From: an uncultured Bacteroidota bacterium
GTDB taxonomy: Bacteria > Bacteroidota > Bacteroidia > B-17B0 > Aurantibacillaceae
Direction of reading: 5' to 3'
Length of the DNA stretch: 64,000 nucleotides
Assembly: GCA_903834765.1 (NCBI GenBank)
Contig: CAILKE010000040.1
Coordinates: 1 to 64,000, forward strand
The notes under the pieces are model-generated. The model saw nothing but the letters and a program-made list of their open reading frames with translations, did no database searches and was not told the origin of the DNA. Positions 26,899 to 36,025 of this stretch are shown piece by piece; within the stretch, counting starts at the first letter, position 1; each line of letters begins with the position of its first letter. Made by a program: the position numbers and the translations under genes.

Positions 26899-29337
26899 TT
26901 ACTCTTTTAAAAATTCGTACTCGTAAACTTTAGGTTTTATTTTGTTGGCTAAAATAGTTAAATTGTTTCTTAATTCACTTATGAGTTTGGAATAAATGGC
27001 ATCCGTGCTTTTTGAGTTCATACGACCTGCATCGTTGCGGCCTTGAAAATATTCTCTAATATCATATAAACTAGCGTTTACATTAACGCCGTTTTGCGCG
27101 TGGTAATATTTCCATAATTCTCTGCCGGCATCAAAAACTGCTGTGGCTTCTTCCGAAAATAAAAGTGGTGCATTATTACCCACAGCCATTTCTTTTTTAC
27201 TTTCAAATAAGGTGTTTACTGCCGTTGGCTCTTGCTTTATTTTGCCTTTTATAAAATCCGTCATAAAATTACTGGCAAATTTTTCTTGAGCATTTACTTC
27301 ATGCTCTGTAAAAGGAATCCAATTATTTGTACCAAACTTTGCTTGTATGTTGTTTTTTTCGTGAAATAATAAAAAAGTAAAACAATCATTTTGAAATTTA
27401 ATATTAGATTTCCATTTTTCGTTTGGATTTAGAAATTGATCATTATGATTAATCCAATTATGCGCAAATACTTTTCGAACAGTAAAATAAATTGCAACAG
27501 GAATTATATTATCATTGTTAATCCAAATTCCTCTTGGATTTGGTAATTGTTCTTTTGTGTTTATGATATAAACAATGTTGTTGTGCGCAAAATCGTTTCC
27601 ATTAATTCCATCCATAAAACCAACATTGTTTTCGTTAGTTCCTTTGTAAACAGAAATAAACTTGTTTATATATTGACTTTTTTCGTGAGAAAAGAAAAAT
27701 CTTTTTGTTCCGATGAAATCTGCTTCCTCGTCATAAATATCAATTTTAATTTCATCACTATTTGAATTTATATCTGTATTCCAAATTTTAAAACCTATCG
27801 GAAATTCACCTTTTACGTTATCAAAAGTATATGCAGGAACGATAAATCCATTTTGAAATTGTGCTTTGAAATTATATCTGAAACTCTGAAATGCAGAACC
27901 ATTGAAAATTTTTAGTGTTGAAAAATTACCAATTAAACAACCTTTAATTTCTTTGTAAATGCGAATTAAAAATTGAGCAAATAATTCTCTTCCTGCTGTG
28001 CCTAATATAGCATTGTACTTTGTATGAGTTTTAGATAGATTTACACCAACTTTACCTTTTTCCGATTTACTTGAAACTTCTGCGTAAGGAGGATTTATAT
28101 AAATGATAAGCTTCTTACATTTGTTTTCATCATTAATAATGGCTTGTAAACTTTGTGGTAGTTTGGTAAACTCATCATTTAAAAAATCAAACTGAAACAC
28201 ATTATTTTTTAGAAGGTTTGCGCCATGGTCAATACGCTCGTGGATTACGCTAATATCGGCTTGGTCTAAGGTGCTGGCGTAAATATTATACTTGTTGGTT
28301 AAGCCTGCCAAAAGGTTTCCTGTGCCTGCGGCGCAATCCCAAATGTAATAATCCTCTTGCCAGTTTTCGCCTAAATAATCCGTCAAGTATTTTTGCGAAA
28401 GTTCAACCCAAATACGCGGTGTAAAAAAGGCTCCTTTACGTTCTCTAATATCTTGCGGCACTAATAAATCTCTGCGTTCAATAATGTATTCTTGAAACTC
28501 TTTTATGGGCGGGCGTTTGTAGCGGTTCCAAAAAAGTTGATAGGTTTCTTTTACTTTAATGTTGATGGTGGCATCAAACATTTGCTTGATGTTTTCTTTG
28601 GCTATTTTATAACCTTGGTTGTTATACACCACAAATAAATTATCTCTTAAGCTAAGATCATCTTCAATGGTTTGGGTGTCTTTGTCATCCACAAAAAGGT
28701 CGGCTAAATAAAAGTCGTTATCAAATATGTTTGCCTTTTTTAAGTCGTCCCAATTAACATCAATAATTGGTTTAACAATTTCGAGCCAACGCAAATAAAT
28801 AGGAATAAAATTATTTTTATCAATTTTAATTTTAGCGGTTTCGGTGGCTTTTGCAATATTATTTGCAATAAAATGTTTGAGTTCTTTTTCGTCTTTTCCG
28901 TAATCGTAAACCGTAGTGTGTTGAGCAAGCGTGGCTTCAATACGTTGTTTAATGAGTTTAAACTCTTTTGTGTCGTGATTGCTTGGTGTTACATTCCAAT
29001 TAAAATCGTTCAAATAAAAAATATCTTGAATGCTGATGTACGAAATAAAAGCAATTTTTTTAAAGTCGAACGCGCCTAAAAAAGCGGGTGGTAATGTTTT
29101 ATCAAAGGTTCGTGCTTTACCTATAGTGAGCACGAGTTGCACAAACATGGTTGGGATATCAAAATTGCCGGTTTTTGCTTCTGCCCAAAGTAGCGGTGTT
29201 CTTCCAAAAATAGAATCTTGTTTTGGGAAAACGGTAAAATCAATATTTCCTAAAATTTCGGTTGTATCAAATTGTTTAAACCAATCGGTACCAACTTTAT
29301 TTTTTAATTCTTCTTCTCTTATATTTTTGTACTTCAT
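26899..29337 (-). CDS. Restriction-modification fusion enzyme (type IIG-like), N6-adenine methyltransferase
   Basis: The 812-residue protein joins a nuclease-like N-terminus to a methyltransferase. Residues 33-55 give a PD-(D/E)xK pattern (D33 in NIDFTV, then E53-A-K55 in LLWAEAKTG). A helical linker with RDLLVPQDIRERKGAFFTP leads to SAM motif I DCAAGTGNLL (~333-342) and catalytic motif IV NPPY (~414-417). The C-terminal region (~500-812) has no motif I recognise and presumably reads the target sequence. Such single-chain enzymes both methylate and cut at an asymmetric site. No separate specificity subunit or other defence gene is adjacent. The recognition site cannot be predicted. Confidence 0.82.
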   Translation of the reverse strand: MKYKNIREEELKNKVGTDWFKQFDTTEILGNIDFTVFPKQDSIFGRTPLLWAEAKTGNFDIPTMFVQLVLTIGKARTFDKTLPPAFLGAFDFKKIAFISYISIQDIFYLNDFNWNVTPSNHDTKEFKLIKQRIEATLAQHTTVYDYGKDEKELKHFIANNIAKATETAKIKIDKNNFIPIYLRWLEIVKPIIDVNWDDLKKANIFDNDFYLADLFVDDKDTQTIEDDLSLRDNLFVVYNNQGYKIAKENIKQMFDATINIKVKETYQLFWNRYKRPPIKEFQEYIIERRDLLVPQDIRERKGAFFTPRIWVELSQKYLTDYLGENWQEDYYIWDCAAGTGNLLAGLTNKYNIYASTLDQADISVIHERIDHGANLLKNNVFQFDFLNDEFTKLPQSLQAIINDENKCKKLIIYINPPYAEVSSKSEKGKVGVNLSKTHTKYNAILGTAGRELFAQFLIRIYKEIKGCLIGNFSTLKIFNGSAFQSFRYNFKAQFQNGFIVPAYTFDNVKGEFPIGFKIWNTDINSNSDEIKIDIYDEEADFIGTKRFFFSHEKSQYINKFISVYKGTNENNVGFMDGINGNDFAHNNIVYIINTKEQLPNPRGIWINNDNIIPVAIYFTVRKVFAHNWINHNDQFLNPNEKWKSNIKFQNDCFTFLLFHEKNNIQAKFGTNNWIPFTEHEVNAQEKFASNFMTDFIKGKIKQEPTAVNTLFESKKEMAVGNNAPLLFSEEATAVFDAGRELWKYYHAQNGVNVNASLYDIREYFQGRNDAGRMNSKSTDAIYSKLISELRNNLTILANKIKPKVYEYEFLKE

Positions 29338-29379
29338 TAGTTATGTTTGTTCGTGTTTATGGTGTTTTTTTTCGCCGCT

Positions 29380-29439
29380 GTTGGTGTTATTACCAATAGC
29401 TATTTTATACCAGTCTTACTTGTTGGTTATAACACCAAC
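29380..29439. promoter_or_regulatory. Paired hairpins upstream of the restriction-modification gene
   Basis: GTTGGTGTTATTACCAA (29380-29396) and TTGGTTATAACACCAAC (29423-29439) are inverted copies with one mismatch. Each arm is also a small hairpin (TTGGT/ACCAA stems with 6-base loops). They lie 43 bases upstream of the restriction-modification start codon. They could be operators for control of that gene, or a small mobile palindrome. The rest of 29440-29615 shows nothing. Confidence 0.5.
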
Positions 29440-29615
29440 AAGGGCGTGAAATTGTATTGCTTAAATATAAAAAATATTAATTACTTATTTATCTGATTAA
29501 ATGTATCATTTCTAGGTTCATTTTCTTTTTTTAGCGTTTCTCTTTCAAAGTTCTACATCAATCTGTTTTCTTATTAAAATTTTATTCAACACATTATAAT
29601 TGTAAAACACATCCT

Positions 29616-29623
29616 TATCTTTG
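29616..29623 (+). promoter_or_regulatory. Bacteroidota -7 box (TATCTTTG) for aspartate kinase
   Basis: TATCTTTG lies 15 bases before the ATG at 29639. No good -33 TTG is present at the usual spacing. Confidence 0.55.
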
Positions 29624-29638
29624 TTTAAACAATAAATT

Positions 29639-30907
29639 ATGCAAGTATTTAAGTTTGGCGGGGCATCGGTAAAAGACGCTGATGGTGTAAAAAATGTAGC
29701 GGAGGTTCTAAAACAATTTCCTCACGAAAAATTATGTGTGGTTATTTCTGCCATGGGAAAAACTACCAATGCTTTGGAACGATTAACAAAAGCTTTTTTT
29801 TATAAAACAGAAAATGCCGAAGAAATTTTAGAAGAAATAAAACAAGCACACTATACTATTTGTAAAAATTTATTTGCAAATCCTTCTCACGCTATATACA
29901 CTGATTTAGAAAACACCTTTGTAGAACTGCATTGGGCAATAGAAGACGAGCCAACTCATGCGTATGATTTTGAGTATGATCAAATTGTAAGCATAGGCGA
30001 AGTGCTGTCAACTAAAATTGTTTCTGCCTATTTAAATGATATAGGCATTACCAATAAATGGATGGATGCTCGTGGATTAATACAAACCGATAATACATAC
30101 CGCGAGGGTAAAGTAGATTTTGAATTAACAGAGGCGTTAGTTAAAACTCAAATAGAACCTCAGTTAATTATACATAGCATTGTTGTAACGCAAGGTTTTA
30201 TAGGCGGAACGTCCGAAAATTTTACAACAACCTTAGGGCGCGAAGGTTCTGATTACACCGCATCTATTTTAGCTTATTGTTTAAATGCGCATAATGTCAC
30301 TATTTGGAAAGATGTTCCCGGAGTATTAAACGCAGATCCAAAATGGTTTTCGCATACCAAAAAAATTGATGAACTTTCTTATCACGATGCCATTGAATTA
30401 ACGTATTACGGCGCAACCGTTATTCATCCAAAAACCATCAAACCCTTACAGAATAAACAAATTCCGTTATATGTCAAATCTTTTTTAAATCCTAAGGCAA
30501 GCGGCACAGTTATAAAGGATGGAGAAAACCGTTTAAATATTCCTTCTTATATATTTAAAGTAAATCAAGTTTTAATTTCAATTCAACCAAAAGATTTTTC
30601 GTTTATTGCCGAAGATAATTTGAGCGACATCTTTGAATTGTTTTCCAAACATGGCGTCAAAATTAATCTCATGCAATTGTCTGCCATTAGTTTTTCGGTT
30701 TGTTGTGATGATGATACCGAGAAAATTAAATTATTAGTTGCTGAGCTTCAACAAACATTTAAAGTTTTATATAATTCTAATTTAGAATTAATGACCGTGC
30801 GTTATTATACTCCCGAAACAATTGATTTATTAACTAAAAACAAAGTAATTTTATTGGAACAAAAAAGTAGATTTACAGTGCAAATGGTAATGAAAAATGA
30901 AGAATAA
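29639..30907 (+). CDS. lysC: Aspartate kinase
   Basis: Aspartate kinase makes aspartyl phosphate, the first step to Lys, Thr, Met and diaminopimelate. The 422-residue product starts with the kinase signature KFGGASVKD. It has the catalytic-core motifs TTLGREGSDYTAS, WKDVPGVLNADPK and YYGATVIHPKTIKP. Residues ~310-422 form ACT-type regulatory modules (ISIQPKDFSF, FSKHGVKINLMQLSAISF), where end products would bind. It is monofunctional: no homoserine dehydrogenase domain is fused. corA follows after 37 bases. Confidence 0.94.
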   Translation: MQVFKFGGASVKDADGVKNVAEVLKQFPHEKLCVVISAMGKTTNALERLTKAFFYKTENAEEILEEIKQAHYTICKNLFANPSHAIYTDLENTFVELHWAIEDEPTHAYDFEYDQIVSIGEVLSTKIVSAYLNDIGITNKWMDARGLIQTDNTYREGKVDFELTEALVKTQIEPQLIIHSIVVTQGFIGGTSENFTTTLGREGSDYTASILAYCLNAHNVTIWKDVPGVLNADPKWFSHTKKIDELSYHDAIELTYYGATVIHPKTIKPLQNKQIPLYVKSFLNPKASGTVIKDGENRLNIPSYIFKVNQVLISIQPKDFSFIAEDNLSDIFELFSKHGVKINLMQLSAISFSVCCDDDTEKIKLLVAELQQTFKVLYNSNLELMTVRYYTPETIDLLTKNKVILLEQKSRFTVQMVMKNEE

Positions 30908-30944
30908 ATAATTAGTTAATAACTAACTAACATAAAAAAACAAT

Positions 30945-31988
30945 ATGGCAAAACTTCATAACGTTGGCGCACCTCCCGGAACCTTATTTTATAGTGGAGA
31001 AGAGAGAACGGATAAAATAAAAATTACATTAATCGAATACAATGAGGCTGAGTATTTTGAAGATCAGTATTTTGATTTAGATGATTGCTTATCGCATGTA
31101 AAACCTAACATGGTTAAATGGATTAATGTAGAAGGGTTGCATGATACTGAGTTAATTGAAAAATTAGGCAGGTATTATAATATTCATCCGTTAACCTTAG
31201 AAGACATTGTTCATGTAGATCAACGTGCTAAATTCGAAGACTTCGAGCATTATGTAGTGTCTATTATGCGAATGATAAATTATACAACCGAAGTGGAGTC
31301 AGAACAATTAGCAATTGTACTTTCTGAAAACACTGTTATTTCTTTTCAAGAACCTCATGGCGGTGATGCCTTCGATATTATTAGAAATCGTTTAAGAACC
31401 AGTAAGGGTAGAGTTAGAAAGCTTGGTGCAGATTATCTAGCTTATGCTTTAATGGATGCTGTAGTGGATTGTTATTTTACGGCTATCGAAAAAATTGGCG
31501 ACAGAATAGAAGTGATTGAAGAAGATATTATTGGCGACTCCGATAAAAAATCTATTTTAGAATTATATCGCCTTAAGCGTGAAATGATTTATTTGCGCAA
31601 ACAAGTTTGGCCAATGCGCGATTTAATTAATAATATGATTCGCTCCGAAACCAACTTAATTAATGCTTCTAGCGATATTTATTTAAGAGACTTAAGTGAT
31701 CATGTTACGCGAATTATTGATACAGTAGAAACTTATCGCGATCTATTATCAGGCATCATGGATATTTATTTAAGTACCAATGCTAATAAAATGAATGAAG
31801 TGATGAAGGTGTTAACTATTATGTCTTCAATATTTATTCCTGTAACTTTTATGGTAGGTGTTTATGGAATGAACTTCGAACATATGCCCGAACTAAAAAC
31901 ACAAAATGGTTATTATGTATTATGGGCTATCATGCTAACAACAATAATTGGCTTGTTAGTATATTTTAAGCGCAGGAAATGGTTGTAG
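30945..31988 (+). CDS. corA: CorA-family magnesium/cobalt transporter
   Basis: The 347-residue protein has the large N-terminal cytoplasmic funnel domain, a long stalk helix and two C-terminal membrane helices (~290-306 and ~323-341). The conserved pore motif YGMN lies at about residues 306-309, followed by FEHMPE in the loop. CorA channels take up Mg2+ at the cytoplasmic membrane. It follows the aspartate kinase gene closely; no functional link is implied. It converges with the next gene, whose 3' end is 4 bases away. Confidence 0.94.
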   Translation: MAKLHNVGAPPGTLFYSGEERTDKIKITLIEYNEAEYFEDQYFDLDDCLSHVKPNMVKWINVEGLHDTELIEKLGRYYNIHPLTLEDIVHVDQRAKFEDFEHYVVSIMRMINYTTEVESEQLAIVLSENTVISFQEPHGGDAFDIIRNRLRTSKGRVRKLGADYLAYALMDAVVDCYFTAIEKIGDRIEVIEEDIIGDSDKKSILELYRLKREMIYLRKQVWPMRDLINNMIRSETNLINASSDIYLRDLSDHVTRIIDTVETYRDLLSGIMDIYLSTNANKMNEVMKVLTIMSSIFIPVTFMVGVYGMNFEHMPELKTQNGYYVLWAIMLTTIIGLLVYFKRRKWL

Positions 31989-31992
31989 AATT

Positions 31993-32970
31993 TTATAAAT
32001 TATAATAAAACCTTAGTCCAAAGCCATGTTGTAATTTATAACTTGGTTCATCGCCTAAATTTATTTTATCATAGGAAGGGTTATACAATGCTTGTATCGT
32101 ATATTTTGGATTAATGGTTAAGTGTATTCCTGCACCAGCAAAGATTCCTACACCTACGCCTGTTAGTTTAGAACGGAAAGCATTATATTGTGGCGCATTG
32201 TATATTGAGGCCAAATCAATTTCTAATGCAGGCACATTCGGATTAACGCTTTGCATCAACGCTTGATTTTTTAAAAACTTTGACATTACTATATTTAAAC
32301 CACCTTCCACAAAAAAATTGATTTTATCATGAGTCCCTAATACTTTTTGATATCCCAATTGCACCATCAGTCTTTGCTCTCCACCTGTAATAGAGCCTTG
32401 ACGAAGATATGTTTGTGATGCTGACCCAAGAACTGTATTTGTAGTAGCTATCGTAAACTTACCATTAACAGTTAGTTTAGTTCCATTGATATTGAAAATA
32501 ATAGAGCTTGTTTTATTCAAATTATAACTGCCATTAAAACCTACTAAATAAGTCATATTGTATGTTAAGTCATAAGGCATATCAGTTGGGCCAAAGCTCC
32601 AATTGCCAGGATTAACATTTAACGTTTGCGCAACAAGATCAGTACCAGTTGTTGTTCCTGTGTTTACACCGCTGCTAGGATTACTGATTTGTCCGCCATA
32701 ATAGGTCATATACTGATTCATGAAACTAGAAGTGAAACTGTTTTTTATCCCATTCTCATCAAAACCACAACCATCATACATGTTGGCAGTATATTTATTG
32801 GCAAAGTAGGCACCTACAAATACACCAATGTGTAATTTTTTACCTTTTGGGCCATTAACTTGTAAAGATGAATCTTGTTCTGTTTCTGAATCTTGTGCTT
32901 TAAGGCTATTTGTATTAAATATAAAAAAGCTAATTGCAGAATAGAAAATAATTATATTAAAATATTTCAT
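31993..32970 (-). CDS. Outer-membrane beta-barrel-type protein, unknown function
   Basis: I start at ATG 32970 (MKYFNIIIFYSAISFFIF) because a signal peptide ending SLKAQ follows; the open frame extends 15 codons further without clear sense. The ~325-residue product has amphipathic strands (GVFVGAYFANK, YLVGFNGSYNLNK, LMVQLGYQKV, GVGVGIFAGAGIHL) and ends in FGLRFYYNL. This pattern fits an outer-membrane barrel. I recognise no substrate. It lies 50 bases downstream of the ECF sigma gene on the same strand, so it may be under that operon's control. Confidence 0.7.
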   Translation of the reverse strand: MKYFNIIIFYSAISFFIFNTNSLKAQDSETEQDSSLQVNGPKGKKLHIGVFVGAYFANKYTANMYDGCGFDENGIKNSFTSSFMNQYMTYYGGQISNPSSGVNTGTTTGTDLVAQTLNVNPGNWSFGPTDMPYDLTYNMTYLVGFNGSYNLNKTSSIIFNINGTKLTVNGKFTIATTNTVLGSASQTYLRQGSITGGEQRLMVQLGYQKVLGTHDKINFFVEGGLNIVMSKFLKNQALMQSVNPNVPALEIDLASIYNAPQYNAFRSKLTGVGVGIFAGAGIHLTINPKYTIQALYNPSYDKINLGDEPSYKLQHGFGLRFYYNL

Positions 32971-33020
32971 CCACAAATTTAAGGTTTTTCCAATAAAGCA
33001 AATGTTTAATCGCAATTAAA

Positions 33021-33527
33021 TTAATTTATGGAAGTCCCAATCGATTTCATTAAAATTTTTCTTGCTAAAAAAATACGACTTTTAACAGTACCTAAAGGCA
33101 AATGCATTTCCTGAGCAATTTCTTCGTACTTATAACCAGTGTAATAGCGGGTGAAGGGGATTTTATATTGATCTTCTAAATTTTCAATTTTGTTGATAAT
33201 ATCTTTAGTAGCTATTCGTGATTCACTATTATCGTAATAATTATTTTTCCAAGCGCGAGCCATTGCCAAGTCTGCATTTGTTTGCAAAATTTGTTTTGTT
33301 TTTACAGCTCGCCTGTACGAATTGATAAACGTGTTTTTCATGATGGTAAATAACCATGATTTTAAATTCGTATTATCCTGAAATTTTTCACGGTAAGTGA
33401 TCGCTTTCATAAAGGTATCTTGAACCAAATCTGAAGCATCATCACTATTATGCGTCAAGCTAAGGGCAAAATTCTTAAGTGCTTGTCTTTCGCTTAAAAT
33501 ACGGGTATTAAACTCTATTGCTGTCAT
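33021..33527 (-). CDS. ECF-type RNA polymerase sigma factor
   Basis: I start at ATG 33527 (MTAIEFNTRIL); the frame continues upstream into low-complexity sequence. The 168-residue product has sigma region 2 (DASDLVQDTFMKAITYREKF, then LKSWLFTIMKNTFINSYRR) and region 4 (YEEIAQEMHLPLGTVKSRIFLARKIL). No region 1 or 3 is present, as expected for the ECF class. No anti-sigma gene is adjacent; the next gene downstream encodes an outer-membrane-type protein. A cluster of TTAAACAA sites precedes it. Confidence 0.9.
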   Translation of the reverse strand: MTAIEFNTRILSERQALKNFALSLTHNSDDASDLVQDTFMKAITYREKFQDNTNLKSWLFTIMKNTFINSYRRAVKTKQILQTNADLAMARAWKNNYYDNSESRIATKDIINKIENLEDQYKIPFTRYYTGYKYEEIAQEMHLPLGTVKSRIFLARKILMKSIGTSIN

Positions 33528-33540
33528 GATAATATATATT

Positions 33541-33615
33541 TGTTTAATGTTTTGTGTAAAAAAGTTAAACAAAATTAAGTTTTGTTTAATCATTTTGCTA
33601 ATTTATTAAACAAAA
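33541..33615. promoter_or_regulatory. TTAAACAAAA/TTTTGTTTAA operator-like cluster upstream of the ECF sigma gene
   Basis: A perfect 10-bp palindrome TTAAACAAAA (33565-33574), TTAAG, TTTTGTTTAA (33580-33589) lies 38 bases above the sigma gene start. Another TTAAACAAAA is at 33606-33615 and a TGTTTAA at 33541-33547. Repeated symmetric sites upstream of a regulator suggest binding by a dimeric repressor or by the sigma-dependent machinery. The binding protein is unknown. Confidence 0.5.
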
Positions 33616-33802
33616 TAATCACGTTTTAACATTAAATAACTGATTATTAAGTAATTAAACATAATTTTAGGTATCGTATTTAGCAAAAAGATAAAAATCG
33701 AGTATTTGAAAATGTTTATTCATAAAATGTGAATACTTCTTTTGAATAAAACAATTTATACCTAAAGCAATTAGTTAACTTCGGGCAAAATAAAAACGTT
33801 AT

Positions 33803-35347
33803 ATGTTACAGGAGTTAAGTGAACAAGAAGAGTTAAGAAGAACAAAATTAGCTGAATTAAAAAAATTAGGCATTAACCCCTATCCTGCTGAGGAATTTAA
33901 GGTTAATGTATCAGCGCATGATATAAAAGAAAATTACGAACGCGATAAATTAAATTATAAAGACATACGTTTTGCTGGCCGATTGATGAGTGTGCGTGAT
34001 ATGGGTAAGGCTGCATTTGCTGTATTACAAGATAGTACAGACCGTATGCAAATTTATATTCGTAGAGATGATATTTGTCCTAACGAAGATGATAAAGTTT
34101 TATACGATGTTGTTTGGAAAAAATTAGTTGATTTAGGCGATATCATTGGCATTGAAGGCTATGTATTTACTACTAAAACAGGTGAAATTTCTATTCATGC
34201 AACTTCAATAAAAATTTTAACCAAAGCTTTAAAGCCATTACCTGTTGTTAAAACAGATGCTGATGGCAATGCATTTGATGAAGTAACGGACCCTGAATTC
34301 CGATATAGACAACGTTATGTAGATTTAATTATTAACCCAAAAGTTAAAAAAACGTTTGAACAGAGAACGCGTATCATCAATACAATACGTACATTTTTAA
34401 ATGATGGTGGCGCCTTGGAAGTTGATACGCCAGTTTTACAAACGATACCGGGAGGCGCAATTGCTCGTCCATTTTTAACACATCACAACGCTTTAGATAT
34501 TCCATTGTATCTAAGAATTGCTAATGAGTTATACCTTAAGCGCCTCATTGTTGGTGGGTTTGATTGGGTATATGAATTCAGTCGTAATTTCCGCAACGAA
34601 GGAATGGATAGAACACATAATCCTGAATTCACCATTCTTGAATTTTATGTAGCCTATCGCGATTATTATTGGATGATGAATACCACTGAAACATTATTAG
34701 AAAAAATTGCTACTGATTTACATGGTACAACAGATGTTACCGTTGGAGATAAAACAATTTCATTTGCTGCGCCATTTAAACGTATTACCATCTTTGATGC
34801 TATCAAAGAAAATACGGGCATCGATGTTAGTAAAATGAACGAAGAAGAGTTAAGAGTCGTTTGTAAAACATTGCATTTAGAAATAGATGACACAATGGGT
34901 AAAGCAAAACTAATTGATACAATTTTTGGTGAAAAATGCGAAGGTAATTATATACAACCTACGTTTATTACTGATTATCCAGTAGAGATGAGCCCATTAA
35001 CTAAAAAACATCGCACAGAAGAAGGATTGGTTGAGCGTTTTGAATTAATGATTAATGGGAAAGAAATTGCTAATGCCTATTCTGAGTTAAATGACCCAAT
35101 TGATCAACGTGAGCGTTTTGAAGAACAAGCCGCGTTGATGGAAAGAGGCGATGATGAAGCGATGTTTATTGATTACGATTTTTTACGTGCGTTGGAATAC
35201 GGCATGCCTCCTACAGCGGGAATAGGCATTGGCATTGATAGACTATGCATGCTATTGTGCAATCAGCCATCTATTCAAGATGTATTGTTATTCCCTACAA
35301 TGCGCCCAGAAACTAAATTAACGTTAAACGAAGAAACTCATTCATAA
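33803..35347 (+). CDS. lysS: Lysyl-tRNA synthetase, class II
   Basis: The 514-residue enzyme charges tRNA-Lys. It has the N-terminal OB-fold anticodon domain (IRFAGRLMSVRDMGKAAFAVLQD) and the class II core. Motif 2 is FSRNFRNEGMDRTHNPEFT and motif 3 is GIGIGIDRLCMLL. Length matches bacterial LysRS. A -7-like TAACTTCG lies at 33777-33784. A lipoprotein gene begins 4 bases after the stop. Confidence 0.97.
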   Translation: MLQELSEQEELRRTKLAELKKLGINPYPAEEFKVNVSAHDIKENYERDKLNYKDIRFAGRLMSVRDMGKAAFAVLQDSTDRMQIYIRRDDICPNEDDKVLYDVVWKKLVDLGDIIGIEGYVFTTKTGEISIHATSIKILTKALKPLPVVKTDADGNAFDEVTDPEFRYRQRYVDLIINPKVKKTFEQRTRIINTIRTFLNDGGALEVDTPVLQTIPGGAIARPFLTHHNALDIPLYLRIANELYLKRLIVGGFDWVYEFSRNFRNEGMDRTHNPEFTILEFYVAYRDYYWMMNTTETLLEKIATDLHGTTDVTVGDKTISFAAPFKRITIFDAIKENTGIDVSKMNEEELRVVCKTLHLEIDDTMGKAKLIDTIFGEKCEGNYIQPTFITDYPVEMSPLTKKHRTEEGLVERFELMINGKEIANAYSELNDPIDQRERFEEQAALMERGDDEAMFIDYDFLRALEYGMPPTAGIGIGIDRLCMLLCNQPSIQDVLLFPTMRPETKLTLNEETHS

Positions 35348-35351
35348 ATTT

Positions 35352-35888
35352 ATGCGGCTAGCTATATACTATATACTACTTCTTGTTACAATGTTTTTGT
35401 CTTCATGTTATGAACCTACTTCAACTGTAGAAGTAAAAAAAGTGCGTATTTTCCCAGAATATAATGAGGCCTTAGATGAAATTATTCGATCAAAGGAAGG
35501 TGTTATTCGTGGGGTTGATTTAAATAGTAAAGCAGAGTTAATTACAAAAGCAGAAACCAAAGAACCATCTGAAGTAGCTCACGATTATTTGTATTTTGAA
35601 TATACCATTGATAGTGTTATTAATTATTCAGTAGCGTATAATTTGCAAAAAGATAGTTTAGATGAGGTTGAAGTTCAAATAAATTGTAATGACTTAGATT
35701 TAAGCACTAAATTGTTTACAGACCTACAAACATATTACGAAAAAAAATTGCCAAACCCTACAGAAGATAAAGGCTATATAGTATACAATTGCTTTGAAGG
35801 TCAGCGCAAACCTTTTGTGGTATCATTAACAGATAATAGTTCGCCAACTAAAGGCATCATTAATTTGGTTATTTATAGAGATAAGTAA
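35352..35888 (+). CDS. Predicted lipoprotein, unknown function
   Basis: The 178-residue product has a lipoprotein signal peptide ending in the lipobox LSSC (Cys at residue 19). The mature part is acidic with mixed alpha/beta character (YDVKAI-like strands are absent; YLYFEYTIDSV and EVQINCNDLDLS are seen). I recognise no family. It starts 4 bases after lysS and is surely on the same transcript, though a role linked to tRNA charging is unlikely. The next gene, yidC, has its own promoter. Confidence 0.7.
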   Translation: MRLAIYYILLLVTMFLSSCYEPTSTVEVKKVRIFPEYNEALDEIIRSKEGVIRGVDLNSKAELITKAETKEPSEVAHDYLYFEYTIDSVINYSVAYNLQKDSLDEVEVQINCNDLDLSTKLFTDLQTYYEKKLPNPTEDKGYIVYNCFEGQRKPFVVSLTDNSSPTKGIINLVIYRDK

Positions 35889-35994
35889 TCTTAGAAATTC
35901 ATGTATCAATTTTAAAACGATATTTCATGTCAAAAGTTGTTAAGCATGATTCGTATTTAATTGGTAATCATCTATGTTTATAAACAAATCATAG

Positions 35995-36002
35995 TATATT
36001 TG
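35995..36002 (+). promoter_or_regulatory. Bacteroidota -7 box (TATATTTG) for yidC
   Basis: TATATTTG lies 23 bases before the yidC ATG. The -33 element is not clear. Confidence 0.65.
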
Positions 36003-36025
36003 CACCCAAAAAAATTACCAACATT

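Noticed and set aside
26899-29337. The restriction-modification gene as part of a larger defence island (BREX- or DISARM-like)
   Set aside because: Neighbours are a SOUL gene, repeats and aspartate kinase; no helicase, phosphatase or other defence partner is present.
29030-29449. A 139-codon open frame antisense to the 5' end of the restriction-modification gene
   Set aside because: Mirror of the N-terminal coding region running into the hairpins; composition is not protein-like. It is not a controller gene.
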